Shown here: positions 7,923 through 17,612 of the stretch, piece after piece
Position numbering within the stretch: the stretch's first letter is position 1
Layout of the letters: each line of letters opens with the position of its first letter
Source: Bacillota bacterium
GTDB taxonomy: Bacteria; Bacillota; Clostridia; Acetivibrionales; DTU013
DNA length: 64,000 bases
Assembly: GCA_023418915.1 (NCBI GenBank)
Contig: JAEZYU010000038.1
Span: 1-64,000 of the forward strand
Direction: 5' to 3'
Translations under genes and position numbers: made by a program
Notes under the pieces: model-generated
What the model saw: the letters and a program-made list of their open reading frames with translations, nothing else
What the model was told of the DNA's origin: nothing
The model's database searches: none

Positions 7923-8344
7923 TCACTCTTCATCTGCCACCGGTTGTATTTGCAGTCCGCTTTTATCTTTTTTCAGCTGGTCGTACCGAAAAAACAGATA
8001 TGTGACTATTAAAGGTACTACGATCATCTGATATGGATAGATAAGAGGATAATAAGGATTTTTGATAATTCCAAGCATATCACGGCTGGATATGTAAAGC
8101 AGCAATAATGGCAGCAACAGCACAACCGTTAACGGCAGCAGGCGGTCATTATGAAGGAAATATCCTGAAAATCAAAACTTCGGGCAAATGACTTATAGTC
8201 CGAGATACCTGCATATATGTCTGTCATTCTGTTTATATCCGGCAGAAGAAGCAGCGTTGATGTCCAAAGTAATGCAATTGCTGCTGTTGGAAGTATAACC
8301 AGCAAGGGATTTCTGATCAAGGCCTGGAATATTTTTTTTACCAT
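7923..8344 (-). pseudogene. Small membrane protein gene interrupted by a frameshift
   Basis: Two short reading frames lie end to end: 8344-8129 (start MVKKIFQALIRNPLL, with GAGGTG upstream) and 8123-7923. If read through with one frame change near 8160-8150, the second frame continues upstream as FLHNDRLLPLTVVLLLPLLLLYISS, joining smoothly to the first frame's ARSFDFQDI and giving a single protein of about 140 residues with three hydrophobic segments and a charged C-terminus. Both pieces have membrane character. Either this is a recently broken gene, a sequencing error, or two overlapping genes. The family is not recognised. Confidence 0.55.
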
Positions 8345-8504
8345 AAGCACCTCACGTTGGTCTATGCTTTATTCCAATTTGTTGGGTCAGTAATTACCAA
8401 CTATCCTGGCTATTATTATACATCACTCAATGAGTTTTTTTAAGTGAAATCTTCAATATTTGTACATCACTATGACAATGACACACTGGCTGCACAGTCA
8501 TACA

Positions 8505-9527
8505 TCAGATGTCCTCCATGTCCTGCGCTTCCAGCTCATGTGTCCTGTCTCTGCTCATCAGTGACGATACGGCGCTTACAGGATCTTTGCCTTTGAAAAG
8601 TATCCCATAGGCCTCAGATGTTATAGGCATGACAACGCCAAGCTTCTTCGAGAGTTTGTAAACCGGTTCTGTGGTGTAATACCCTTCCACGACCATTTTA
8701 ACCTCGTCCAGGGCTTGATCCACCGATCTTCCCTGGCCTATCAATATGCCTGCCCTTCTGTTGCGGCTGTGCATACTCGTGCATGTTACAATCAGGTCGC
8801 CGATACCGGCAAGACCGGAAAAGGTTTGTCTCTTGGCTCCCATTGCGCATCCGAGCCTGGATATCTCGGCTATGCCTCTGGTCATCAATGCCGCTTTTGT
8901 ATTGTCGCCGAAACCGAGGCCGTCGGATATTCCGGCACATAATGCTATTACGTTTTTTACTGCGCCTCCCAGTTCAACACCGATGATATCCGGATTGGTA
9001 TATACCCTGAACCGAGGCGACATGAACCAGTCCTGTATCATTTCAGCCGCCTTCCTGTTTTCAGAGGCTGCGACATATGCAGTTGGTATTCCCTTTGAAA
9101 GCTCCTCGGCGTGGCATGGCCCGGACATTGCCACGACTGTAGCTTCGGGCAGCTCTTCATTGATGACTTCGGACAGCCTCAGGCCTGTGTCCTTTTCAAG
9201 TCCCTTTGAAAAACAGCTTATCAGTCTGGGCTTCTTTTTCATGGAGGCTATCATTCTTGCGTTTTCTCTTATTTTCTGAGATGGCATTACAAAAATGCAG
9301 ACATCGGAAAACATAATCGCTTCTTCAAGGTCGTCCGTACACTCGACACTGTCAGGTATGATCACACCCGGAAGCTTGTCTTTCTGCTCTCTCAGGTTAT
9401 TGATCATATCCACTTCGTCTTTGAACAGCGACCACATTTTTATGTAATGTCCGTTGCCTGCGAGAAGGACAGATACAGCCGTACCCATGCTCCCGGCTCC
9501 AAGGACAGAAATTTTCATACTCATCAT
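8505..9527 (-). CDS. gpsA: NAD(P)-dependent glycerol-3-phosphate dehydrogenase
   Basis: Cytoplasmic enzyme of 340 residues that reduces dihydroxyacetone phosphate to sn-glycerol 3-phosphate for phospholipid synthesis. GAGSMG at 10-15 is the Rossmann nucleotide loop, SGPCHAEE follows mid-chain, GAVKNVIALCAGI contains the catalytic lysine, and NTKAALMTRG binds substrate phosphate. It lies 10 bases after plsY, which consumes its product, so the pair makes and acylates glycerol 3-phosphate. Three in-frame ATGs sit close together behind a run of G; the start may be up to nine bases further in (9518). Confidence 0.95.
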   Translation of the reverse strand: MMSMKISVLGAGSMGTAVSVLLAGNGHYIKMWSLFKDEVDMINNLREQKDKLPGVIIPDSVECTDDLEEAIMFSDVCIFVMPSQKIRENARMIASMKKKPRLISCFSKGLEKDTGLRLSEVINEELPEATVVAMSGPCHAEELSKGIPTAYVAASENRKAAEMIQDWFMSPRFRVYTNPDIIGVELGGAVKNVIALCAGISDGLGFGDNTKAALMTRGIAEISRLGCAMGAKRQTFSGLAGIGDLIVTCTSMHSRNRRAGILIGQGRSVDQALDEVKMVVEGYYTTEPVYKLSKKLGVVMPITSEAYGILFKGKDPVSAVSSLMSRDRTHELEAQDMEDI

Positions 9528-9537
9528 ATCCCCCGAT

Positions 9538-10140
9538 CTATTTTTTCTTTTTTAAGGAAAACTTTGATTCCGTACCATTCAGCAGTCTTTTAATATTCTT
9601 ATGATGCTTTATTATGATCAGTATGGCAATTATGCCTGAAAACACCAGTGTCTGGATGTCCCTGCCCAGGACAGCCGCAGCTGCCGGGAAAAGGAAGGCT
9701 GCAATAACCGATCCCAGTGATACATATCTCGTAAGCAACAGTATTATTATGAATATGAGCAGAAGTCCAAGGGCTATCGACCAATCAAACATCAACAGCA
9801 CAGCAAACGCTGTCAGTACTCCCTTTCCCCCCATAAATCCAAAGAACACAGGCCAGATATGACCGAGGATGCATGCAGTACCTCCCAGCAGTCCTCCAAT
9901 CTGTCCTCCATATATGTAATAGCCTGCAAGATAAGCCAAGAGCCCCTTAGCCACATCTCCAAGTATCACAAACAATGCAGCTTTTTTTCCAAGCGTCCTC
10001 AGTGTATTTGTCATGCCTGCATTGCCGCTGCCGTGCTTTCTGACATCAACACTGTAGAATTTTCCCACGATCAGTGATGTGTTCAGGCTTCCAAACAGAT
10101 ATCCCGCTATTGCGGCCAGAGCCAATTGTATATACAACAT
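9538..10140 (-). CDS. plsY: Acyl-phosphate:glycerol-3-phosphate acyltransferase
   Basis: Integral membrane acyltransferase of 200 residues that transfers a fatty acyl group from acyl-phosphate to glycerol 3-phosphate, the first acylation of phospholipid synthesis. The family motifs are present: GSLNTSLIVGK and the GSGNAGMTNTLRTLG block near residues 37-51, and GFMGGKGV near residue 103. About five hydrophobic segments are visible and the C-terminus is strongly basic (KKKK). It lies between der and gpsA in a minus-strand operon with short spacers. Confidence 0.95.
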   Translation of the reverse strand: MLYIQLALAAIAGYLFGSLNTSLIVGKFYSVDVRKHGSGNAGMTNTLRTLGKKAALFVILGDVAKGLLAYLAGYYIYGGQIGGLLGGTACILGHIWPVFFGFMGGKGVLTAFAVLLMFDWSIALGLLLIFIIILLLTRYVSLGSVIAAFLFPAAAAVLGRDIQTLVFSGIIAILIIIKHHKNIKRLLNGTESKFSLKKKK

Positions 10141-10160
10141 TAACGCATTCCCCCAAAAAG

Positions 10161-11483
10161 TCAGTTTTCGCCTCTTTCTCTTTTTATCATCCTGATTGGT
10201 GTGCCTTCAAAGCCGTAGCTTTTTCTGAGCTGGTTTTCGATATATCGTTCATATGAATAGTGGAACAGATCCGTATTATTCACGAAAATGACAAATGTAG
10301 GCGGTCTGACCGCAGACTGTGTTCCATAATACAGCTTGAGTCTTTTTCCCTTATCGGATGGTGGCTGCACCATTGCAGTTGCTTCATTGAGCAGATCGTT
10401 GAGCATACCTGTGGATATCCTGAGGGAAGCTTGCTCAAATACAAATTTAACAAGCTCCAGCAGCTTGTTTACCCTCTGCCCCGTTTTGACAGATACGAAT
10501 AACACGGGTGCATACTGCATGAAACCCAGCTTTTCATTCACCTTCCTGCGATATTCCTCCAGTGTGCCGGTCTCCTTTTCCACGAGATCCCATTTGTTTA
10601 TTACAATAACAGACGCTTTGCCCTGTTCATGAGCATAGCCGGCTATCTTCGTGTCCTGCTCCGTCACTCCGTCCCGAGCATCTATCATTATGACGCACAC
10701 ATCGGATCTTTCTATGGCTGTCCAAGATCTGAGCGCACTGTATTTCTCTATATTTTCTGTTATTTTGTTCTGCCTGCGGATACCAGCGGTGTCAATCAGC
10801 ACATATTTATCATCGCCATGTTCGAGGTATGTATCTATTGCATCTCTCGTAGTCCCGGGTATATCGCTTACTATAACTCTTTCCTCTCCCATCATCCTGT
10901 TGATAAGTGAGGACTTACCTGAGTTCGGTTTACCTATTACAGCAACTTTTATGACATCCTCATCGTATTCCTCTTCGTTTTCATCAGGGAAATGGCTGAA
11001 TATTATATCAAGCAAATCGCCCATACCAAGGCCATGGACAGATGATACCGTAACAACATCGCCCATAGCCAGATTGTAAAACTCATATACCTCCGGCGGT
11101 GGTTCACCTATACTGTCTACCTTGTTTGCCACGAGAATCACCGGTTTGTTTGATTTTCTCATCATTGTTGCAATTTCCTTGTCGGAAGCTGTCATTCCCT
11201 CCTTGGCATCTACCATGAATAAAATGACATGAGCCATTTCTACAGCAACTTCAGCCTGCCGCCTCATCTGCTGCAGTATTTTGTCCTCTGCGTACGGTTC
11301 GATACCGCCGGTATCGATCAGAGTGAATTTTCTGTTCCTCCATTCGGCCTCTGCATAGACTCTGTCTCTCGTCACTCCCGGCGTGTCCTCCACGATGGAG
11401 ATCCTCTTACCGCAAATATAATTGAAAAAGGTGGATTTGCCGACGTTAGGCCTGCCCACTATCGCTACTACTGGTTTTGCCAA
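10161..11483 (-). CDS. der: Ribosome biogenesis GTPase Der (EngA)
   Basis: Tandem GTPase needed for 50S ribosomal subunit assembly. The first G domain has GRPNVGKS, DTGG and NKVD; the second has GKPNSGKS, DTAG and NKWD; a KH-like domain of about 85 residues ends the protein. About 440 residues is normal. I place the start at the TTG at 11483 (MAKPVVAIVGRPNVGKS, the usual Der N-terminus, with AGGGGTG upstream); a GTG at 11492 is possible. The gene begins a run der-plsY-gpsA and follows the DUF512 gene by about 55 bases. Confidence 0.95.
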   Translation of the reverse strand: MAKPVVAIVGRPNVGKSTFFNYICGKRISIVEDTPGVTRDRVYAEAEWRNRKFTLIDTGGIEPYAEDKILQQMRRQAEVAVEMAHVILFMVDAKEGMTASDKEIATMMRKSNKPVILVANKVDSIGEPPPEVYEFYNLAMGDVVTVSSVHGLGMGDLLDIIFSHFPDENEEEYDEDVIKVAVIGKPNSGKSSLINRMMGEERVIVSDIPGTTRDAIDTYLEHGDDKYVLIDTAGIRRQNKITENIEKYSALRSWTAIERSDVCVIMIDARDGVTEQDTKIAGYAHEQGKASVIVINKWDLVEKETGTLEEYRRKVNEKLGFMQYAPVLFVSVKTGQRVNKLLELVKFVFEQASLRISTGMLNDLLNEATAMVQPPSDKGKRLKLYYGTQSAVRPPTFVIFVNNTDLFHYSYERYIENQLRKSYGFEGTPIRMIKRERGEN

Positions 11484-11537
11484 ACAAGTCACCCCTATCC
11501 TCTTGTTTCCTGTTTTAACACTTCAAATCGTTACCCG

Positions 11538-12869
11538 CTATTGCCTCGTTATTGTTTTAATAAAATCAGCGCCATCATTTTCAACGACAGTGACTTGTAC
11601 GCCCAGGCTCCTACTCAGCTCCGCAACAGTAAAATCATCCAGGAACAGCTCTTCGCCGGATTTCAGCATGCTTCTTGATATAAGCAGCTCACTGCCGAGC
11701 TCCCGGCCCTTCAGCTGCCGTGATATATCTGTGCCGGTCAGAAGTCCCGTCACCGTGACATTTTCCCCAAAAAATTCATTTTCTATAGCGTAGACGTTAA
11801 TCTTTAAATTATTATACCGTTTTTCCAGTATCCTTGTCATTTCGTTTATATGATCAGCTGCACATCTTCCTGTGGCTATGCTTATAGTCCTGGAAGGCTG
11901 CCCTTCAAACTGTCTGTCCAGTTTTTTCCCTTGCTCCCGCAGAAATTCATGGAATTCATATGTGAAAAGTGCCATTAAGCCCACGCCATTCTCTATCTGG
12001 GGAAAATCTTCATATTCTTCATATGATGGCAGATTGGCCCCGGCCTTGATATAAAATTCATCTGCAAGGTACACAAGTCTTGTATCATGCTTTTCCAAAA
12101 GCCTTTTCTGCCATTGCCCGACTTGCTCCAGCACATTGCCCGCATCATAAGAAGTGAATGGTTCAAGCGGATAAAGACCCTCCCGCCACTTTGTCAGACC
12201 GACCGGCACCACTGATATGCTGGTCACACCGGGATATAAAGAATATAGATCACTTATTGTCCTGTCCAGTTCTGCGGCGTCGTTAATTCCTTTGCAAAGG
12301 ACTATCTGAGTATTTATCTTTATACCGCCATCTGTTAGTATCTTTATCTTTTGGATTATATCGCCGGCAAATCGGTTGCCAAGCATTTTTATTCTTAATT
12401 CCGGATCAGTGGTGTGAACTGAAACATTCACAGGCGTCATTCTGTAACGGACTATCCTGTCCAGTTCATTTCTTTTCATATTTGTCAATGTGACATAATT
12501 GCCTGTAAGGAAAGAAAGCCTTGAGTCATCATCCTTGAAGTACACAGTATCTCTCATCCCTTTTGGAAGCTGGTCAATGAAGCAGAACAAACACTTATTT
12601 GTGCAATGCTTTGCTTCACAGATTAATGGATCAATGAACTCAAGTCCAAGGTCTTCATATTGATCTTTTTCGATTTCTATTTCCCATATATCACCGTTCT
12701 TCTTCTTTACTTCCACGACAAGATCGCTCTCTGCGGTCAAAAAACGGTAATCAAAAATGTCGGTTATTTGCTGTTCGTTCACAGTCAGCAACAAATCACC
12801 CGGTTCAATGCCTGCATCCATAGCAGCGCTGTTCGGTATTACTTTGTCGATCACGATGCTTTTTTTCAT
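11538..12869 (-). CDS. DUF512 family PDZ/radical SAM-like protein
   Basis: A 443-residue protein. Residues 1-60 form a PDZ-like domain (PNSAAMDAGIEPGDLLLTVN). CTNKCLFCF near residue 90 fits a CxxxCxxC iron-sulfur cluster motif of radical SAM type, followed by a TIM-barrel-like region. The C-terminal 200 residues are the DUF512 domain. Homologues in Clostridia are often encoded next to der, as here. Reaction and substrate are unknown. The last residues and the TAG stop fall in GCCTCGTTAT, a motif shared with repeat R2, so the C-terminus may have been altered by a repeat. Confidence 0.85.
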   Translation of the reverse strand: MKKSIVIDKVIPNSAAMDAGIEPGDLLLTVNEQQITDIFDYRFLTAESDLVVEVKKKNGDIWEIEIEKDQYEDLGLEFIDPLICEAKHCTNKCLFCFIDQLPKGMRDTVYFKDDDSRLSFLTGNYVTLTNMKRNELDRIVRYRMTPVNVSVHTTDPELRIKMLGNRFAGDIIQKIKILTDGGIKINTQIVLCKGINDAAELDRTISDLYSLYPGVTSISVVPVGLTKWREGLYPLEPFTSYDAGNVLEQVGQWQKRLLEKHDTRLVYLADEFYIKAGANLPSYEEYEDFPQIENGVGLMALFTYEFHEFLREQGKKLDRQFEGQPSRTISIATGRCAADHINEMTRILEKRYNNLKINVYAIENEFFGENVTVTGLLTGTDISRQLKGRELGSELLISRSMLKSGEELFLDDFTVAELSRSLGVQVTVVENDGADFIKTITRQ

Positions 12870-12897
12870 TTGCTCCTGCTTTCTGGTGGCAATACTT

Positions 12898-12927
12898 AAA
12901 AAGGCTGTCTTTTCAAGACAGCCTTTT
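12898..12927 (-). terminator. Rho-independent terminator after rpmF
   Basis: AAAAAGGCTGTCTT and AAGACAGCCTTTTT form a long perfect hairpin with a three-base loop. It lies 38 bases past the rpmF stop and ends with T residues on the minus strand; the A/T symmetry would also let it work on the other strand. Confidence 0.85.
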
Positions 12928-12964
12928 TCGTCGTTACAGCACCGATTCCCATCATGAAGCTAAA

Positions 12965-13150
12965 TTACTTTGCTTCAGCTTCCTTGAGAACTTCCCTTCC
13001 ATCATAATATCCGCATTCTTTGCAAACGATGTGGGGAACTTTCAACGTATGACACTGCGGACAGCTTACCAGATTGGGCTGGGACAGCTTCCACTGTGAT
13101 CTCCTTTTACCTGTTCTTGCTTTAGACCATTTACGTTTTGGGTTTGCCAT
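12965..13150 (-). CDS. rpmF: 50S ribosomal protein L32
   Basis: Large-subunit ribosomal protein of 61 residues. The N-terminus MANPKRKWSKARTGKRRSQW is typical. CPQC and CKEC, separated by 12 residues, make a zinc ribbon, so this is the zinc-containing paralogue type. It follows the DUF177 gene by 28 bases, the arrangement found across bacteria, and is followed by a strong terminator. Confidence 0.97.
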   Translation of the reverse strand: MANPKRKWSKARTGKRRSQWKLSQPNLVSCPQCHTLKVPHIVCKECGYYDGREVLKEAEAK

Positions 13151-13178
13151 ATTCTAACACCTCCCTGAAAAGCGTATA

Positions 13179-13676
13179 TCACAATTTTTCATAAAATTTG
13201 TTCAGACCTTCCATGCGCGGATCAATCGTATCATCGACACAACCGCACTGAACCTCGTTCAGATTTCCACCGCATTTGCCGCATAATCCCCTGCATTGGT
13301 CGGAACACAAATGCTTCATCGGAAGGTTCAAAATAATATTATCATTGAGCGCCTTGCTGATGTCAAGTATTTTTCCTTCAAAAGAATACATATCGGTTGA
13401 TCCGGCATCCACACTGTTTATAAAGTCTTCCTTTATTTTCAGCTTCAGTATTTTCCTGACTTCACCAAGACATCGGTAGCACTTGCTCATGTAAGCAGCT
13501 TCAAGGCTTCCGTCGAGATGCAGGATACCCTTATTGTTGGTCAGAGTTCCGGAAAAGCTGATGTCACCGACTATGACACATGTCTCTGCCGGCTCCCTCT
13601 CGAGCGGTTCTCCGGTCAAATCGACCTTCTTGGAAGCGCCGTTAATCCTTAAAACATCTGATATATCAACCTTCAT
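13179..13676 (-). CDS. DUF177 (YceD) family protein
   Basis: A 165-residue member of the YceD/DUF177 family, widely encoded before rpmF and linked in other bacteria to 23S rRNA or L32 accumulation. Two cysteine groups are visible, CYRCLG near residue 67 and the C-terminal CSDQCRGLCGKCGG, which may bind zinc. GAGAGGT precedes the ATG. It is the first gene after a consensus promoter and probably shares its transcript with rpmF. Confidence 0.88.
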   Translation of the reverse strand: MKVDISDVLRINGASKKVDLTGEPLEREPAETCVIVGDISFSGTLTNNKGILHLDGSLEAAYMSKCYRCLGEVRKILKLKIKEDFINSVDAGSTDMYSFEGKILDISKALNDNIILNLPMKHLCSDQCRGLCGKCGGNLNEVQCGCVDDTIDPRMEGLNKFYEKL

Positions 13677-13708
13677 AAGCGATACCTCTCAAATTCGCGA
13701 CAAAAGAT

Positions 13709-13737
13709 ATTATACTAACTAATGCCAGTATTGTCAA
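13709..13737 (-). promoter_or_regulatory. Consensus sigma-A promoter of DUF177-rpmF
   Basis: On the minus strand, TTGACA (13732-13737), a 17-base spacer and TATAAT (13709-13714): a perfect vegetative promoter about 33 bases before the DUF177 start and immediately after the ackA stop. Confidence 0.88.
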
Positions 13738-13742
13738 GGCAA

Positions 13743-14939
13743 TTATTCTGCAGCCAGCTTCTTTGTCTCCCTTGCTATAGCAAGCTCCTCATTGGTTGGA
13801 ATGACCAGCGTCCTTACCTTGGCATCCTCTGTACTAATGTCCATTTCCTGTCCTCTGACCTTATTCTTCTCCAGATCGACAACAATGCCGAGATAATCCA
13901 TATTTTCAATTGACATTCCTCTCACCAGCGGGTTGTTTTCACCTATGCCAGCTGTGAAAACAACAGCATCAACACCATTCATTACAGCCGCATATTTACC
14001 GATGTATTTCTTAACCCTGTAGCAGAATATTTCAAGCGCCAGCTTTGCTCTTTCATTCCCTTCCTCAACTGCTGTCTCCAGATCCCTGAAATCACTGCTG
14101 ACTCCCGATATGCCAAGCACTCCTGATTTCTTGTTGAGATACTCATCGATCTCCTTCAGGCTCATCTTCTTGGTCTCCATCAGGAATTTAACCACAGCCG
14201 GATCGACCGTGCCGCTTCTGGTCCCCATCGCAAGACCGTCAAGTGGAGTAAAGCCCATACTGGTCTCTACAGATTTACCGAATTCAACTGCACAGATACT
14301 TGCACCATTGCCTAAATGACATGTTATCAGCTTCAATTTTTCCAGCGGCTTATCGAGCATATCCGCCGCCCTTTGTGCAACATATTTATGCGATGTTCCA
14401 TGAAAACCGTATTTTCTTACACCATATTTTTCGTACATTTCATATGGAAGCGCATATATATAAGCATATTGAGGCAGCGTCTGATGAAATGCTGTATCGA
14501 AAACTGCTACCATTTTAGTGTCTGGCATTATATGGCGGCACGCCTCTATACCGGTGATGTTCGGCGGATTATGGAGCGGCGCTAGATCAATGCAGTCCCT
14601 TATGGCATTCATAACATCATCATCTATTATTACTGAGTCATGAAATTTCTCTCCTCCATGAACTATGCGGTGTCCGACTGCTGATATTTCATCCATATTG
14701 CTTATTACACCGTTCCTGCTGTCGGTCAATACTTCCATAACTTGCTTGATTGCCGCTTTGTGATTCCTTAGCTCAATGTCAATAACAATCGTGTCATTGC
14801 CTGTTTTGGTATGCTTTATATATGAATTGTCTATGCCGATCCTGTCACAGAGTCCTTTGGCCAGAACAGCTTCATTTTCCATATCTATCAATTGGTATTT
14901 CAAGGATGAACTTCCTGTATTTATTACTAATATTTTCAT
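13743..14939 (-). CDS. ackA: Acetate kinase
   Basis: Cytoplasmic enzyme of 398 residues converting acetyl phosphate and ADP to acetate and ATP, the substrate-level phosphorylation step of acetate-forming fermentation. Visible family motifs are NTGSSSLKYQL at the start, RIVHGGEKF, FDTAFHQTLP, GFHGTSHKYV, GNGASICAV, GLAMGTRSG and FTAGIGEN. It follows pta by 14 bases in the same operon, which supplies its acetyl phosphate. Confidence 0.97.
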   Translation of the reverse strand: MKILVINTGSSSLKYQLIDMENEAVLAKGLCDRIGIDNSYIKHTKTGNDTIVIDIELRNHKAAIKQVMEVLTDSRNGVISNMDEISAVGHRIVHGGEKFHDSVIIDDDVMNAIRDCIDLAPLHNPPNITGIEACRHIMPDTKMVAVFDTAFHQTLPQYAYIYALPYEMYEKYGVRKYGFHGTSHKYVAQRAADMLDKPLEKLKLITCHLGNGASICAVEFGKSVETSMGFTPLDGLAMGTRSGTVDPAVVKFLMETKKMSLKEIDEYLNKKSGVLGISGVSSDFRDLETAVEEGNERAKLALEIFCYRVKKYIGKYAAVMNGVDAVVFTAGIGENNPLVRGMSIENMDYLGIVVDLEKNKVRGQEMDISTEDAKVRTLVIPTNEELAIARETKKLAAE

Positions 14940-14953
14940 TTATATATGCTCCT

Positions 14954-15946
14954 TTACTTTAATTGCGCCTGGACTGCTGTGATTGCAACCACTCCAACTA
15001 TATCCTCCGCTGAACAGCCTCTTGACAGATCGTTCACCGGCTTGGCGATGCCTTGTGTAATAGGACCATAAGCCTCGGCCTTTGCAAGTCTTTGAGTCAG
15101 CTTGTATGCTATGTTGCCGCAGTTTAGATCCGGGAATACAAGTACATTTGCCTTACCGGCTACAGGGCTTCCCTTTGCCTTGAACTCGCCAACAGATGGC
15201 ACAAGCGCTGCATCGGCCTGCAGTTCGCCGTCCAGCAGCAGCTCTGGGGCTTTTTCCTTTGCCAGCTTCGCTGCCTCAACTACCTTCTGTGTAAGTTCGC
15301 TTTTTGCGCTTCCGTAGGTTGAGTATGATAGCATTGCAACAACAGGTTCATCCTCAATAAGGTTTCTGAAGGTTTTTGCAGATGAAATAGCAATCTCGGA
15401 GAGCTCATCTGCATTGGGATTTTCCACAAGCCCGCTGTCAGCATAAATAAATGCACCGTTGCTTCCATATTCGCAATCAGGTACAACCATTACAAAGAAG
15501 GCTGAAACCAGTTTAGTGCCTGGAGCGGTTTTAAGTATTTGCAGAGCAGGCCTCAGTGTATCAGCTGTAGAATGTATAGCCCCTGAAACCATACCATCCG
15601 CATCACCCATCTTCACCATCATAACGCCCCAATAAAGCTCATCCTTTATTACTTCACGTGCCTTCTCCGGCGTCATTCCCTTTGCTTTCCTCAGCTCATA
15701 GAATGCATCCGCATATCTATCGAAATCAGGTGATGTTTCAGGATCTACTATGATTGCTTTAGATATATCCAAGCCGCCGGCCAGCTTCTTTACTTCTGTT
15801 TCCTTCCCGACCAGCACTATCCTGGCTATCCCCTTCTCCTGCACCATCGCAGCTGCTTTGATCGTCCTTATATCCGAACTTTCAGGTAATACGATCGTTT
15901 TAATGTCTTTTTTTGCGCGTTCACTGATTTGTTCCAGAAATTTCAA
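14954..15946 (-). CDS. pta: Phosphate acetyltransferase
   Basis: A 330-residue phosphotransacetylase of the short, single-domain class. It converts acetyl-CoA and phosphate to acetyl phosphate. MVSGAIHSTADTLRPALQI and the C-terminal GNIAYKLTQRLAKAEAYGPI block are typical. It is the first gene of the pta-ackA pair, linking the acyl-CoA formed by ferredoxin oxidoreductases to ATP synthesis. Phosphate butyryltransferase is a related family, but the residues seen and the adjacent acetate kinase favour Pta. Confidence 0.95.
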   Translation of the reverse strand: MKFLEQISERAKKDIKTIVLPESSDIRTIKAAAMVQEKGIARIVLVGKETEVKKLAGGLDISKAIIVDPETSPDFDRYADAFYELRKAKGMTPEKAREVIKDELYWGVMMVKMGDADGMVSGAIHSTADTLRPALQILKTAPGTKLVSAFFVMVVPDCEYGSNGAFIYADSGLVENPNADELSEIAISSAKTFRNLIEDEPVVAMLSYSTYGSAKSELTQKVVEAAKLAKEKAPELLLDGELQADAALVPSVGEFKAKGSPVAGKANVLVFPDLNCGNIAYKLTQRLAKAEAYGPITQGIAKPVNDLSRGCSAEDIVGVVAITAVQAQLK

Positions 15947-16070
15947 TTATAAGACCCCTTTCATATAAGTATATGATTGATTTTATTTTGCCCCGATTTG
16001 ATATGTTTAGTCTGATATACTTATTACCAGGTTCTAATATCAGCTTATATCAGGCATTTCAGCCACGTCT

Positions 16071-16099
16071 ATTATATACAAAACGTTTATTGTATACAA
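16071..16099 (-). promoter_or_regulatory. Sigma-A-type promoter of pta-ackA
   Basis: TTGTAT (16094-16099), 17 bases, TATAAT (16071-16076) on the minus strand, about 125 bases ahead of pta. The leader between shows no obvious riboswitch. Confidence 0.72.
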
Positions 16100-16133
16100 G
16101 ATTCGTTTAAAAAAATAAATAAAATAAAAACAA

Positions 16134-17612
16134 TCATCTGTTGAATTTAATTACGAAAGCGGTCCTATATTTTTCTATACTGATATCACATTCGGCAGAA
16201 GAATCGGCAGTTTCAATCTGTGTGTTCGGAACAAAAGCTTCAAAGCCATCCTCAAGCTTCAAGGTACCGCCATGCTTCTCGACGATCTTTTTTGCAATAG
16301 CCAGACCAAGCCCTGTTCCGCCGCTGCTGTTCCTCGACGCATCTCCCCTGACGAACGGATCGAATATGCTTTTACGAACATCTGTACAGATACCGGTTCC
16401 ATTGTCGGCTATTACAATGATTATCCTCTCAGATGCATCATACAGCCCTACATATATCGATGTTCCGGGAGGATTGTAACAAATCGCATTTCCAAGGATA
16501 TTGGATATTGCTCTGGTCATCTCCTTTCTGTCAAAGCTATACATTACCCTTTCCTCCGGAATATGCAGATCAAGCAGCAAGCCTTTGTCTTCGATCTGCT
16601 CATAGTGTTCTGCCGTCATATCCCTCAGAAACTCCGCCATATCTGATACTTCCGTATCCGGCCCATCCTTCTTGAAATCCAGCTTAGCCAGTTCGAATAC
16701 ATCCTCTATCATATTTGAAACATGCATTGATTTATTATAAATAGTCTCAATATATCTCTTCTTTTTACCCTCTTCCCTCACCAGGTTTTCCGCCAGTGCC
16801 TTGCTATACCCTCCGATCACTGTTATGGGTGTTTTGAGGTCATGTGATATATCAATGAACATTCGGTTTCTGGCTTCCTCCAGCCTGATATTCTCCTTCT
16901 GAGCAGATTCCAGCCTCTCTGCCATTTCGTTGAATGCGTCGCGTATCTGAAGAAATTCGTTTTCAGCCTTGAAGTCCATACGGGTATCCAGCCTGCCTGC
17001 CCTGAGCTCACGGATCGAAGCTGTTATTCGGGACAGCGGCCTGCTTATCTTTGCAGCTGTCCATTTACTGTACAAGAATATATTAAGTGAAAAAAGAACC
17101 AAAAATAAAATCAATGAAATGAAAAATACTGTAAAAAACTTCTTTGTTACAGGCAGCGGTGCATTTATTAGATTGAGCCGTATTTCGACGGCTTTATGCG
17201 GAAGCAATACCAGACATGTATAGTTGTGGCTGTCTGCACCAGTAAAATTGCTGGCTGTGCAAAACCACTCGAGGTCGTTTCCATGATAGCTCAGCATCTC
17301 ATAAAGACGGCTGCTGCTGTAAGTATAGTCAGCAGTCTTCTTGTCTCCCTTGACAAATATGACCCTATTGTCCTCATCGATTATTTCTACCCAACCGCCT
17401 GTCAATGCTATATCAGATATATCAGTCTGCTCATAGTCCGGTCTTGCCACCATATCCGCCGTCAATAAGGGTGCAGCCTCTCCCTCCATGCTGCTGGCCA
17501 AAGAGAGGCCAAGAAATACTAGTGACAGCATCGCTGCCGCCAGCATGATGATGACAAAGACAACATAATTCTTTATAAGAGTAACATGCAGATTTCGTTT
17601 TCTCACCATCAC
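16134..17612 (-). CDS. Sensor histidine kinase of the ABC/peptidase operon
   Basis: A 492-residue membrane histidine kinase. Transmembrane segments at about 12-37 and 158-181 enclose an extracellular domain of about 120 residues. A HAMP region follows (182-235), then the phosphoacceptor helix HDLKTP with His257, an N box, DNGTGI and the GGTGLGLAIAKK lid of the ATPase domain. The start overlaps the response regulator stop by four bases, so the pair is co-translated. It is the last gene of the five-gene operon, suggesting that it senses something handled by the ABC transporter or the peptidase; the signal is unknown. Confidence 0.9.
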   Translation of the reverse strand: MMVRKRNLHVTLIKNYVVFVIIMLAAAMLSLVFLGLSLASSMEGEAAPLLTADMVARPDYEQTDISDIALTGGWVEIIDEDNRVIFVKGDKKTADYTYSSSRLYEMLSYHGNDLEWFCTASNFTGADSHNYTCLVLLPHKAVEIRLNLINAPLPVTKKFFTVFFISLILFLVLFSLNIFLYSKWTAAKISRPLSRITASIRELRAGRLDTRMDFKAENEFLQIRDAFNEMAERLESAQKENIRLEEARNRMFIDISHDLKTPITVIGGYSKALAENLVREEGKKKRYIETIYNKSMHVSNMIEDVFELAKLDFKKDGPDTEVSDMAEFLRDMTAEHYEQIEDKGLLLDLHIPEERVMYSFDRKEMTRAISNILGNAICYNPPGTSIYVGLYDASERIIIVIADNGTGICTDVRKSIFDPFVRGDASRNSSGGTGLGLAIAKKIVEKHGGTLKLEDGFEAFVPNTQIETADSSAECDISIEKYRTAFVIKFNR

